Part shown: piece after piece, positions 1-7,348 of the stretch | How positions within the stretch are numbered: position 1 is the first letter of the stretch | Layout of the letters: each line of letters begins with the position of its first letter | From: Oscillospiraceae bacterium | GTDB taxonomy: Bacteria; Bacillota; Clostridia; Oscillospirales; Acutalibacteraceae | Direction of reading: 5' to 3' | NCBI GenBank assembly: GCA_015065965.1 | Contig: SVPH01000005.1 | Span: 1 to 64,000 of the forward strand | DNA length: 64,000 nt | Notes under the pieces: generated by a model | Databases searched by the model: none | Told to the model about the DNA's origin: nothing | What the model saw: the letters and a program-made list of their open reading frames with translations, nothing else | Made by a program: the position numbers and the translations under genes

Positions 1-5
1 ATTTT

Positions 6-81
6 GCCCTAATAGCTCAGTCGGTAGAGCACGCGGCTGTTAACCGCGGTGTCACAGGTTCGAGTCCTGTTTGGGGCGCCA
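6..81 (+). tRNA. tRNA-Asn (GTT)
   Basis: Complete cloverleaf. The acceptor strand GCCCTAA pairs with TTGGGGC, followed by discriminator G and an encoded CCA. The D arm reads GCTC...GAGC. The anticodon stem CGCGG/CCGCG closes the loop CTGTTAA, giving anticodon GTT (Asn). The T arm is ACAGG-TTCGAGT-CCTGT. A strong hairpin terminator follows directly. Confidence 0.97.
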
Positions 82-83
82 GC

Positions 84-117
84 AAAAAGAACCATCCTTT
101 CGGATGGTTCTTTTTCT
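84..117 (+). terminator. Intrinsic terminator of tRNA-Asn
   Basis: A 12 bp or longer stem (AAGAACCATCC / GGATGGTTCTT) with loop TTTC is followed by a T-rich run. It starts three bases after the tRNA CCA end. Confidence 0.9.
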
Positions 118-167
118 TTGCTCTTCGTTTGGTTTGAAATTGCGGTACCGTAACATTAACAACATGT

Positions 168-316
168 CGCGGCTGTTAACTTGTTCAAGCACCGCCTGCA
201 TCTGCCACAGGCAGCGGCGGAACTTGAGCAGGAAGAAATACAGAGTGATGGACGCCGCTCCAAGGCGTTCATCACGACAATATTTCTGACCGATATTTGT
301 CACAGGTTCGAGTCCT
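168..316 (+). pseudogene. Broken tRNA-Asn-like copy split by two hairpins
   Basis: Two exact pieces of the upstream tRNA-Asn recur here in order. The anticodon-arm piece cgcggctgttaac (168-180) matches 32-44, and the T-arm piece tgtcacaggttcgagtcct (298-316) matches 50-68. They are separated by 117 nt instead of 5. The interval holds an imperfect hairpin (about 185-227) and a near-perfect 12 bp hairpin (245-256 with 264-275). No acceptor or D arm can be recognised. It is a decayed or insertion-split tRNA duplicate, or a trace of integration at the tRNA; it is not a functional tRNA. Confidence 0.6.
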
Positions 317-403
317 TTAATGTAACAGAGCAACATCAAGCGGCTTTTGCACTGTGTTGATTTTTTTGTGTTTTTATGATATTCTAGTTTAAGAGGTGTT
401 AGT

Positions 404-877
404 ATGAAAACAATAAAAGCCCTGTTTAATTTCTTTGCCATATTATTAGTCATTTTTATTTTATTAATTTTACTGCTCAATTCTTTTTTGAGTAACAACT
501 TATCAAAAAGACAAATTTTTAATCTTGTTGAGAAGTATTCCAATACTATACTTGTTGATATTGATGAAGATAATTTTGAGGATACGTTGGATATCAAGGG
601 TGTTACTAATGTTGTCTCTCATGATGTGACGGATATTCATTGTGGTGGAAAAGGTTTCGGTTCTGCAACCAGTTATTATGGTTTTTATTACTATGGAAAT
701 GATGAGCCTGTTGTAATGTTTAACGGCAATATAAGCAAGGTTGATGAGTCGGAATTTATTGCTGATGGCAAGGGCTTTTCTTATAGAGAGAAAAATATTG
801 ATGGTACAGTCAGTGACAATACATATTACACAGAGAAAATCTTAACGGGTTTTTATTATTATGAGTGGCATTTCTGA
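404..877 (+). CDS. Hypothetical membrane-anchored protein
   Basis: 157 residues. One strongly hydrophobic N-terminal segment (about residues 8-30) suggests an uncleaved signal anchor with the rest outside. The mature part is acidic and rich in Tyr and Gly, including a YYGFYYYG stretch and a FYYYEW end. An AGAGGTG ribosome site sits upstream of the ATG. I recognise no family. Such short anchored proteins are often lineage-specific. It is monocistronic, between the tRNA region and a hairpin terminator. The function is unknown. Confidence 0.75.
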   Translation: MKTIKALFNFFAILLVIFILLILLLNSFLSNNLSKRQIFNLVEKYSNTILVDIDEDNFEDTLDIKGVTNVVSHDVTDIHCGGKGFGSATSYYGFYYYGNDEPVVMFNGNISKVDESEFIADGKGFSYREKNIDGTVSDNTYYTEKILTGFYYYEWHF

Positions 878-930
878 TTTTTATTTGTGTTTAAATAATA
901 AGGTCTTGAAGTTTGTAATGCAAATTATAT

Positions 931-974
931 ATCCGAACCTTTTCTTTTATCAGAATCGGTTCGGATTATTTTTT
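931..974 (+). terminator. Intrinsic terminator
   Basis: ATCCGAACC (931-939) pairs with GGTTCGGAT (958-966), followed by TATTTTTTG. It ends the transcript of the small anchored protein. Confidence 0.8.
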
Positions 975-1059
975 GCTTTTTGCAGGTTGATTTCTATTGA
1001 CAGTGTTATTTGATTTGTTGTAAGATATCGCTATGGATATTTTGAAAAGGAGATATATT

Positions 1060-2067
1060 ATGGAAAAGAGATTAGTTGTTGCCAATATTGGCATGAAATT
1101 CGGCATGTGTCATGTTGAGGGTGCTATGAGTTACGGTGCAGAGATTGCCGCAATATGTGACAGTAATGAAGAAAATCTTCGTTTTGCCGGTGAAAGATAC
1201 GGTATTCCTGAGGAAAAACGCTTCACCGATTACATGGATATTGTCAACAATAAAGATATAGATGTTGTTACTGTTGCAATTCCTGATCAGCAGCATGTTA
1301 AAGTTTCATGTGATTTGCTTCGCTCCGGCAAGCATGTTCTTTGTGAAAAGCCGCTTGCTCTTACCCGTGAAGATCTTGAGAAAATAATTAAGGTTGCTGA
1401 TGAATCCGGAAGTAAGTTTATGGTTGGTCAGATTTGCAGATTTACTCCCGCTTTTGAAAAAGCAAAAGAGATTATTGATACAGGGACAATAGGCGAAATT
1501 TATTTTATTGAATCTGAATATGCGCATGACTATATGAAACTCTGCGATGATTGGCGTGCTGATCCGAAACGGCACGGTGTTATCGGTGGCGGATGCCATG
1601 CAGTTGATCTTATCAGATGGCTTGCAGGTAATCCGCAGGAGGTTTTTGCATACGGAACACATAAACTTTTACCTATGGTTGAATACGATGATGCAACAAT
1701 TGCTGTTATGAAATTCGGCGAGAATGTTGCGGGTAAGGTGTTTGTTTCAACAGGATGTAAGCGTGATTACACAATGCGTACGGTTATTTACGGCACGAAG
1801 GGAACTATTATATGCGATAATACATCACCTGCAATGACTCTTTTTGTAACTGATGAAGACGGTGTTACACAAGAACCGCAGACCATTGATGTTGAAGTTA
1901 ACAATCATAACGCTGCAAGAGAGTTTGAGGTGTTTGCTGATGCAATTATAAATAACAAACCTGTTGCAACAGACGCCAGAGAGGGTGCAAAGACAGTTGA
2001 AGTATGCCTTTCAATTGTTGAATCATCAAAAACGGGTAAACCGGTTAAACCCAACTACAATTTTTAA
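1060..2067 (+). CDS. Gfo/Idh/MocA family oxidoreductase
   Basis: A 335-residue NAD(P)-dependent dehydrogenase of the glucose-fructose oxidoreductase / inositol dehydrogenase type. It has an N-terminal Rossmann domain with the conserved CEKPLAL motif near residue 97 and a C-terminal alpha/beta substrate domain with the family-type GGGCHAVDLIRW segment. The start is the ATG seven bases after AAAAGGAG; an earlier in-frame ATG at 1033 lacks a ribosome site. The nucleotide-binding loop is unusual (NIGMKFGMCH in place of a plain GxGxxG). Substrate unknown, probably a sugar or cyclitol. It stands alone between two terminators. Confidence 0.9.
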   Translation: MEKRLVVANIGMKFGMCHVEGAMSYGAEIAAICDSNEENLRFAGERYGIPEEKRFTDYMDIVNNKDIDVVTVAIPDQQHVKVSCDLLRSGKHVLCEKPLALTREDLEKIIKVADESGSKFMVGQICRFTPAFEKAKEIIDTGTIGEIYFIESEYAHDYMKLCDDWRADPKRHGVIGGGCHAVDLIRWLAGNPQEVFAYGTHKLLPMVEYDDATIAVMKFGENVAGKVFVSTGCKRDYTMRTVIYGTKGTIICDNTSPAMTLFVTDEDGVTQEPQTIDVEVNNHNAAREFEVFADAIINNKPVATDAREGAKTVEVCLSIVESSKTGKPVKPNYNF

Positions 2068-2081
2068 TTAAAGAAATAATT

Positions 2082-2123
2082 AATCCCGAACTGTTCACTT
2101 TTGTGAAAGGTTCGGGATTTTTT
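2082..2123 (+). terminator. Intrinsic terminator after the oxidoreductase
   Basis: AATCCCGAAC...GTTCGGGATT hairpin followed by a T run. The stem is strong, and it probably also stops minus-strand transcripts arriving from the lipoprotein gene. Confidence 0.85.
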
Positions 2124-2138
2124 ATCAGGAGATGTAAA

Positions 2139-2690
2139 TCAATTCAATTTGAAATTATTATCAACAAAATCAATCATCGCTTGGTTTAGGTCTTCGTTGG
2201 ATTCACATATGTAATCCCGGTCGGGATCGTTAAACCAAAGATACGCGATTTCTTTTGTTTCATCATTATAACCGACAATGCCGAATTTTTTAGGGTATTC
2301 GCCGCCGTCGGCAACTCGCATCTGAAAGCCTTTATACTCAAATTTCGTTACGGGTACAAGATAATGTCCATTAAGTGTATCGGATAAAATCGGTTTAGTC
2401 AGAAAATCATATGTTTCTTCAACCTCGTGTTTTTTTGAAACATAGAAATCATCGTATTTTGCTTTTACGGTCATTGTGTTTGTTTGAAATACTATAAGGT
2501 TTTTTCTGTCGTGATTGTAATATACGCTGTCATAACTTGCAAAACCCGTGGGTAAGAAATCCTCTGCTTCATATTTCTCACGGTGATATTCATAGATATA
2601 CCGTTCAACTGTCCAATTTGAACACGATGACAGTACAAAAGGAATCATAAGGAGCGCAACGATTGAAAAAACATATTTAATCTTCTTCAT
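2139..2690 (-). CDS. Hypothetical lipoprotein
   Basis: 184 residues from the ATG at 2690, which has GAGG at a proper distance; a TTG five codons earlier is less likely. A classic lipoprotein signal (MKKIKYVFSIVALLMIPF, then lipobox LSSC) predicts Cys lipidation and outer-face membrane anchoring. The mature part has no family I recognise. It starts within the last codons of the upstream DMP19-like gene, so the two are translationally coupled and probably work together. It is the last gene of the minus-strand run from the ECF sigma factor. Confidence 0.8.
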   Translation of the reverse strand: MKKIKYVFSIVALLMIPFVLSSCSNWTVERYIYEYHREKYEAEDFLPTGFASYDSVYYNHDRKNLIVFQTNTMTVKAKYDDFYVSKKHEVEETYDFLTKPILSDTLNGHYLVPVTKFEYKGFQMRVADGGEYPKKFGIVGYNDETKEIAYLWFNDPDRDYICESNEDLNQAMIDFVDNNFKLN

Positions 2691-2691
2691 T

Positions 2692-3447
2692 TTAAAAATC
2701 CTCAATGTTATCCTGAATATAATTGATTACCAAAAAATTCAGATAAGGTTCGTATTCACCTTCAGGAATGTAAATCTCCATATAGGCATCGTTGAATTTA
2801 TCAAACGGCTTGCTTTTTTCAAATTCAATACTTTCCTCAATGCTGCTGGTTTCAACATGTTTGAATTCAATATCGTTTTCTGTCATGAACGTTTCAAGCA
2901 ATGTTGCTTGTTCTTTTGCATCGAGCATTCGGAGATAATCAACGATTTTTTTAATGTATTCATCATCTTCATTGATGAGATACTGAGCCAGACCACCGTT
3001 CTGAATTTCAAAATCAAAGTTGATAACCGCTATAACCGCTTTCTGCTTTTCATTTTTCGGAACACCGATGTTATCTCTTATCGAGTAAAGACCTTCTTCA
3101 AAGTATTCTTCACCGTATTTCTCCTCATATATAGAATAATCGTATGTATCCCATTCAAGTTCACCCGTTTTAGAATAATGAAGCCAAAATGTTCTGTCGT
3201 TTTTATCAAGATGTACCTCAACATGATAAGGTCCTTCAACGGGACTGTCAAAATAATCAATATCAACAATTGTGGGATTCATTTCGGAATAATTATCGGC
3301 AAGATATTGCTCAGCGATATTTCTAACGTTTTTTCTGTCAAGAGGATTGCCGAAAAGTCCGAAAACTACTGCTGTCAAAAATCCGATAACAAATGCCGAT
3401 ATGGTTGCAATTGCTGCAGCAATCAATGCTTTTTCCAACTTTTTCAT
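2692..3447 (-). CDS. Membrane-anchored protein with a C-terminal DMP19/DUF4375-like domain
   Basis: 251 residues with one N-terminal transmembrane segment (about 8-32). Residues 33-115 resemble small extracytoplasmic YfjL-like domains (RNIAEQYLADNYSEMN, WLHYSKTGELEWDTY). The C-terminal half carries NFDEIQNGG-type sequence (FDFEIQNGGLAQYLIN, then LRMLDAKE). That is the hallmark of the DMP19/DUF4375 family, some of whose members mimic DNA. With an export-type anchor in front, a DNA-mimic role is doubtful. AAAGGAGG precedes the ATG. It lies 18 bp after the giant LRR gene and overlaps the lipoprotein's ribosome site. Confidence 0.75.
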   Translation of the reverse strand: MKKLEKALIAAAIATISAFVIGFLTAVVFGLFGNPLDRKNVRNIAEQYLADNYSEMNPTIVDIDYFDSPVEGPYHVEVHLDKNDRTFWLHYSKTGELEWDTYDYSIYEEKYGEEYFEEGLYSIRDNIGVPKNEKQKAVIAVINFDFEIQNGGLAQYLINEDDEYIKKIVDYLRMLDAKEQATLLETFMTENDIEFKHVETSSIEESIEFEKSKPFDKFNDAYMEIYIPEGEYEPYLNFLVINYIQDNIEDF

Positions 3448-3465
3448 AGCAATCCTCCTTTACTT

Positions 3466-6400
3466 TTACATAAATATGCCAACAATAAATGCTCTGATTC
3501 TTGCAATTATTGTATTGAAAAATGAAATAATTCTGTTAAGGAAACTTTGCGATTCACTCATCTTAACAATTTTGAATGATGTTGACATTGAGCCTGAATA
3601 GTTACCTATGCCTGTAATTTTTGCTGTTGCTGTGCCTGAATTTATGTTGTTACTGTAGGTTACAGAGTAATCAACGCCCTCACGCAGAACATTTCCGCCG
3701 TCTGTAATTGTTAATGAGGGAGTAACGGCAGAACCGGTGTAGGATTGGTCAAGAACAGGGAGAACCGATGTTTCAGAAATTTTCTTTGTTACAATTGCAA
3801 AATTCGCTCTGCTTGCAAACATTCTGAAATCGCCCTTGCCCTTAACGGTAACATCGGCATTACCGACGTTAATGTTGTTTGCATAGGTTACACCAAAGTC
3901 AACATTTTTATCAAGAGTATCGCCTGATACGGAAACAGAAACATCGGGTTCAATTTCAAATCCCGTGTAAGTCTGATTGGGGATAGGATCAACAACAAAT
4001 GTGCTGACTCTGATGCCCTGTGTCTGTGCATATGAATGTGCATAGGAGTTTTCCGCACAGTAAATGGTGAGTTTATCGCAGCCGTCAAATGCATCATCGG
4101 CAATCTCGGTTACACTGTCTGCGATAACTGCTGTTTCAAGGTTTGTGCAGTCCGCGAATGCCTGAGATTTAACTGTGGAAACATTACCGCCGATGCCGAG
4201 AGTTTCAAGTTTTTCACATTCTTTGAAACTTTGAACATCAATTGTTTCAAGCGCTGTGTTTTGTTCGTTCTGTGATTCGCCAAGTTGAACAACCGAAACA
4301 CCGCTGCCTGTAAAACTGTTTTTATAAAGTTTTTCTACGTTTACAAAATCAAAGTCGGAAAGTTTCACACAGTTACCGAATGCATATCTGCCGATAAGTT
4401 TGCTTTCGGATTCCCATATGAATTCAGAAAGTGCGGTGCAGTTGTGGAATGCCTGACGGGGGATATAATTAACATTTGGTGACATTCTTACCGATTCAAG
4501 TTTTGTGCATCCTTCAAAAACAGATGTTTCAATGTTTGAAACAGTATCAGGAATATAAATGGTTTTGAGCCAGTCGCAGCCCATGAATGCTCCCATACCT
4601 ATAAGTAAAAGGTTATCTTCAAGTTTGATTTCTTCAAGGTATGTGCAGTTTTTAAATGCATATTCCTCGATGCTTTCAACATTTGAAAGGCTGTCAAAGC
4701 CTGAAATGCTGCTGTTTGCGAACGCTCCTACACCAATATCCGTTACCGATGCAGGCAAAGAGATTTTATCAATATTCTGCAAACCTGCATATAAGAAAGC
4801 AGGGAGTTCTTTAACTGTATTATAAAGATTTATATTCTCAAGTTTTTGTGATGAAATAAAAGGTGATTCGGGAATAATCTCTTCATCAAACTCTGTTGCA
4901 GGGATGATATCACAACTTGCGGCATGTAAATTTACTGTTATGATGTTTTCGCATTGATAAAATGCAAGTTCGCCGATGCTGTTAACGTTTTCCGGGATTG
5001 TTACTTCTTTCAGACCTTCGCAATTAAAAAATGCAAACTGACCAACCAAATCCACGTTTTCGGGGAGAGTAATTTCCTCAATGAGTTTGCAGTCTGCGAA
5101 TGCATAATCGCCGATTGTATTAACTGTAGACGGGAAATCAACGTCTGCAAGATATACACATCCCGCAAAAGCGCGTTCTCCGATTGTTTGGAGACCATAG
5201 GGCAGAATCAACTCGGAAATATCGGTCTGATGAAATGCACGCTCGCCGATTACTTTGAGGTTATTCGGCATATTAACCGTTGTGAGATAGAAGCAGTTTC
5301 CGAATGCATAACTGCCTATATATTCAACGCTGTCGGGAAGTTCAACGGCTTCAACCTTGGATTTAAAAGCAAAATAATCAGGTATTGTTTTTACACCCTC
5401 GCCAAAGATGAGGGTGGGAAGAGTTCCGCCGACTGTAGCAAAAAGAGATCCTGTAATATCAGAATAATTGATAATTTCAGCCTCTATGGCATTATAATAC
5501 AGAGTATTGATATATACCTCTGTTAACGCTTCAATGTTTATTTTTTTTATCGTTGAAGGAATTATAAGTTCGTCAACCATTGCTCCGCTGAAAGCGCAAC
5601 TGCCTATCTCTTCAACACCCTCGGCAATAACAATTTCTTTGATTGTATAATTTTTACAGGCAAAAGCATCTGCTTCAATAACCTCGATATTTGAGGGAAC
5701 ATAAACTTTTTTCAGGGGACATCCGCTGAATGCGCCGTAACCGATTTTTGTCAGAAGCGGCGGAATATCAACCTCGGTAAGGGCACATTTTGAGAATGCA
5801 TGTGAGCCGAGGTGTTCAAGGCTTTTCGGCAGTTGAACTTCGTCAAGGCTGCATCTTTCAAACGCATAATCATCAATGATTTTAAGAGTTTCCGGTAATG
5901 TTACGGTATCGAGGTATGAATTGCAAAATGCATATTCGCAAATTCTTTCAACGCCTTCGGGGAAATCAATTTTGCCGAAAGTTGTTGTATAAAAAGCATA
6001 GGGTGCAATTTCCTTAACTTTGTAAAAGTTATAATCGAAAATGCTGTTGTTATAGAATGCGTATGCGCCGAGTTTTTCAACATTCTCTGCACCGTAGGTG
6101 TAACAGACGCCGCACTGATAGAATGCTCCATAGCCGATTTCAGTTATTGTTTCAGGCATACCCGTATCAGTCAGACACAACAGGTTGCAGCCGCTGAATG
6201 TTTCGCTTTCAATGACTTTGATACCCTCGGGCAGAGTTACAGCACGAAGATTTTCAGAATCCATAAATGCTCCGTAGCCGATTCTTTTAACATATGAAGA
6301 AATATATATTTTGGTGAGATTGCATCCGTAAAAAGCATAGGGTGCAATTTCAACAACGGGCAGATATTTGCCGTTTTCATATATTGTGTTGATATTGATG

Positions 6401-7332
6401 GTGCCGTTGCTTTTGAGGTTATAACTCATCAGGATAACTTCTTGATCAGGTGTAACGATATAGTCAAAAGTTCCGTTTGATACTATATCGTTATCGGTAT
6501 AGTCGTAATATGCGTAGCCTTCTTTAAATATAACAGGTTCCCAGTATCCCGTTTCTTCATTCTTGCGCATATCGTCAAAAACTTCAATAACAGAACTGCT
6601 CTGAGAATGAAGGAAAAAAATTTCTTCGGGATAACGAGCGATGTATCTTGCTTTACCGTCAACAATTATTCTTTTTGAAAATACTGATGAAAATGTTCGG
6701 AATGTGTAGCCCTCAATAGTTACTTTATCAAGTGTTTCGCAGTAAAGTGAACCCTGACCGAGATTGTTAACGCATTCAGGAATGACAAGTTCTTTTATGT
6801 TTGTTTTATCAAAAGTCTGGTTGTATATATATCTGAGATTCTTTTGCGGCAAATCAATTTCACTCAGCGCTGTGCCGTAAAATGCCCTTCCGTAAATGGT
6901 GTAAAGATTTTCAGGCAACTTTATACTCGTGAGTTTTGAACAGTTTTCAAAGGCACTTACGCCGATATATCTGATTGAATCAGGTAAAACTACACTCTCA
7001 ATATTTTTGAGGTTTTCGTTCTTCCATCTTATGTTAACTGTACTGCTGTCAGCGCTGTCGGTAAATGCTTCCGTATCAATCTCATAAACGGTAAGCCCTT
7101 CAATTTCTTCGGGTACAACAACGTTAACATCGCTGCCGATATATTTTGCAATTACGGCTCTGTTATTTTCAATTGTGTAAACATAGTCACCGCTGACAAG
7201 ATATTCAGGCGTTTTTGCCGCCTCGGCATTAAGAGTAAACAACTCGGTTAAATCAGCACCGAAAACGGGGATTGCCGCAACAACCGCAGCCGCTAAAATG
7301 ATACAAAGTGTTTTTTTGAGGAAAATTTTCAT
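3466..7332 (-). CDS. Giant secreted BspA-like leucine-rich-repeat protein
   Basis: 1288 residues. A Sec signal peptide (about 1-26) is followed by dozens of LRR_5/BspA-type repeats, recognisable by recurring I-G-x-x-A-F-x-x-C and L-P-x-x-[VL]-x-x-I-G signatures. From about residue 1120 there are two MBG/YDG-like modules sharing YTG...P...V-x-Y-x-N-N-I-x-x-G and K-G-x-G-x-[FY]. The protein ends in an aromatic amphipathic tail (SFFNTIIARIRAFIVGIF). BspA-like proteins bind host or matrix ligands, so an adhesin role is likely but inferred. AAAGGAGG lies eight bases before the ATG. It follows a second LRR gene by 16 bp. Confidence 0.92.
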   Translation of the reverse strand: MKIFLKKTLCIILAAAVVAAIPVFGADLTELFTLNAEAAKTPEYLVSGDYVYTIENNRAVIAKYIGSDVNVVVPEEIEGLTVYEIDTEAFTDSADSSTVNIRWKNENLKNIESVVLPDSIRYIGVSAFENCSKLTSIKLPENLYTIYGRAFYGTALSEIDLPQKNLRYIYNQTFDKTNIKELVIPECVNNLGQGSLYCETLDKVTIEGYTFRTFSSVFSKRIIVDGKARYIARYPEEIFFLHSQSSSVIEVFDDMRKNEETGYWEPVIFKEGYAYYDYTDNDIVSNGTFDYIVTPDQEVILMSYNLKSNGTININTIYENGKYLPVVEIAPYAFYGCNLTKIYISSYVKRIGYGAFMDSENLRAVTLPEGIKVIESETFSGCNLLCLTDTGMPETITEIGYGAFYQCGVCYTYGAENVEKLGAYAFYNNSIFDYNFYKVKEIAPYAFYTTTFGKIDFPEGVERICEYAFCNSYLDTVTLPETLKIIDDYAFERCSLDEVQLPKSLEHLGSHAFSKCALTEVDIPPLLTKIGYGAFSGCPLKKVYVPSNIEVIEADAFACKNYTIKEIVIAEGVEEIGSCAFSGAMVDELIIPSTIKKINIEALTEVYINTLYYNAIEAEIINYSDITGSLFATVGGTLPTLIFGEGVKTIPDYFAFKSKVEAVELPDSVEYIGSYAFGNCFYLTTVNMPNNLKVIGERAFHQTDISELILPYGLQTIGERAFAGCVYLADVDFPSTVNTIGDYAFADCKLIEEITLPENVDLVGQFAFFNCEGLKEVTIPENVNSIGELAFYQCENIITVNLHAASCDIIPATEFDEEIIPESPFISSQKLENINLYNTVKELPAFLYAGLQNIDKISLPASVTDIGVGAFANSSISGFDSLSNVESIEEYAFKNCTYLEEIKLEDNLLLIGMGAFMGCDWLKTIYIPDTVSNIETSVFEGCTKLESVRMSPNVNYIPRQAFHNCTALSEFIWESESKLIGRYAFGNCVKLSDFDFVNVEKLYKNSFTGSGVSVVQLGESQNEQNTALETIDVQSFKECEKLETLGIGGNVSTVKSQAFADCTNLETAVIADSVTEIADDAFDGCDKLTIYCAENSYAHSYAQTQGIRVSTFVVDPIPNQTYTGFEIEPDVSVSVSGDTLDKNVDFGVTYANNINVGNADVTVKGKGDFRMFASRANFAIVTKKISETSVLPVLDQSYTGSAVTPSLTITDGGNVLREGVDYSVTYSNNINSGTATAKITGIGNYSGSMSTSFKIVKMSESQSFLNRIISFFNTIIARIRAFIVGIFM

Positions 7333-7348
7333 TATCCCATCCTCCTTT

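Noticed and set aside
168-316. A second functional tRNA
   Set aside because: Acceptor and D arms are missing and the anticodon and T arms are 117 nt apart.
52-597. Long minus-strand ORF across the tRNA
   Set aside because: It reads antisense through a tRNA, a terminator and the start of a plus-strand gene with a good ribosome site.
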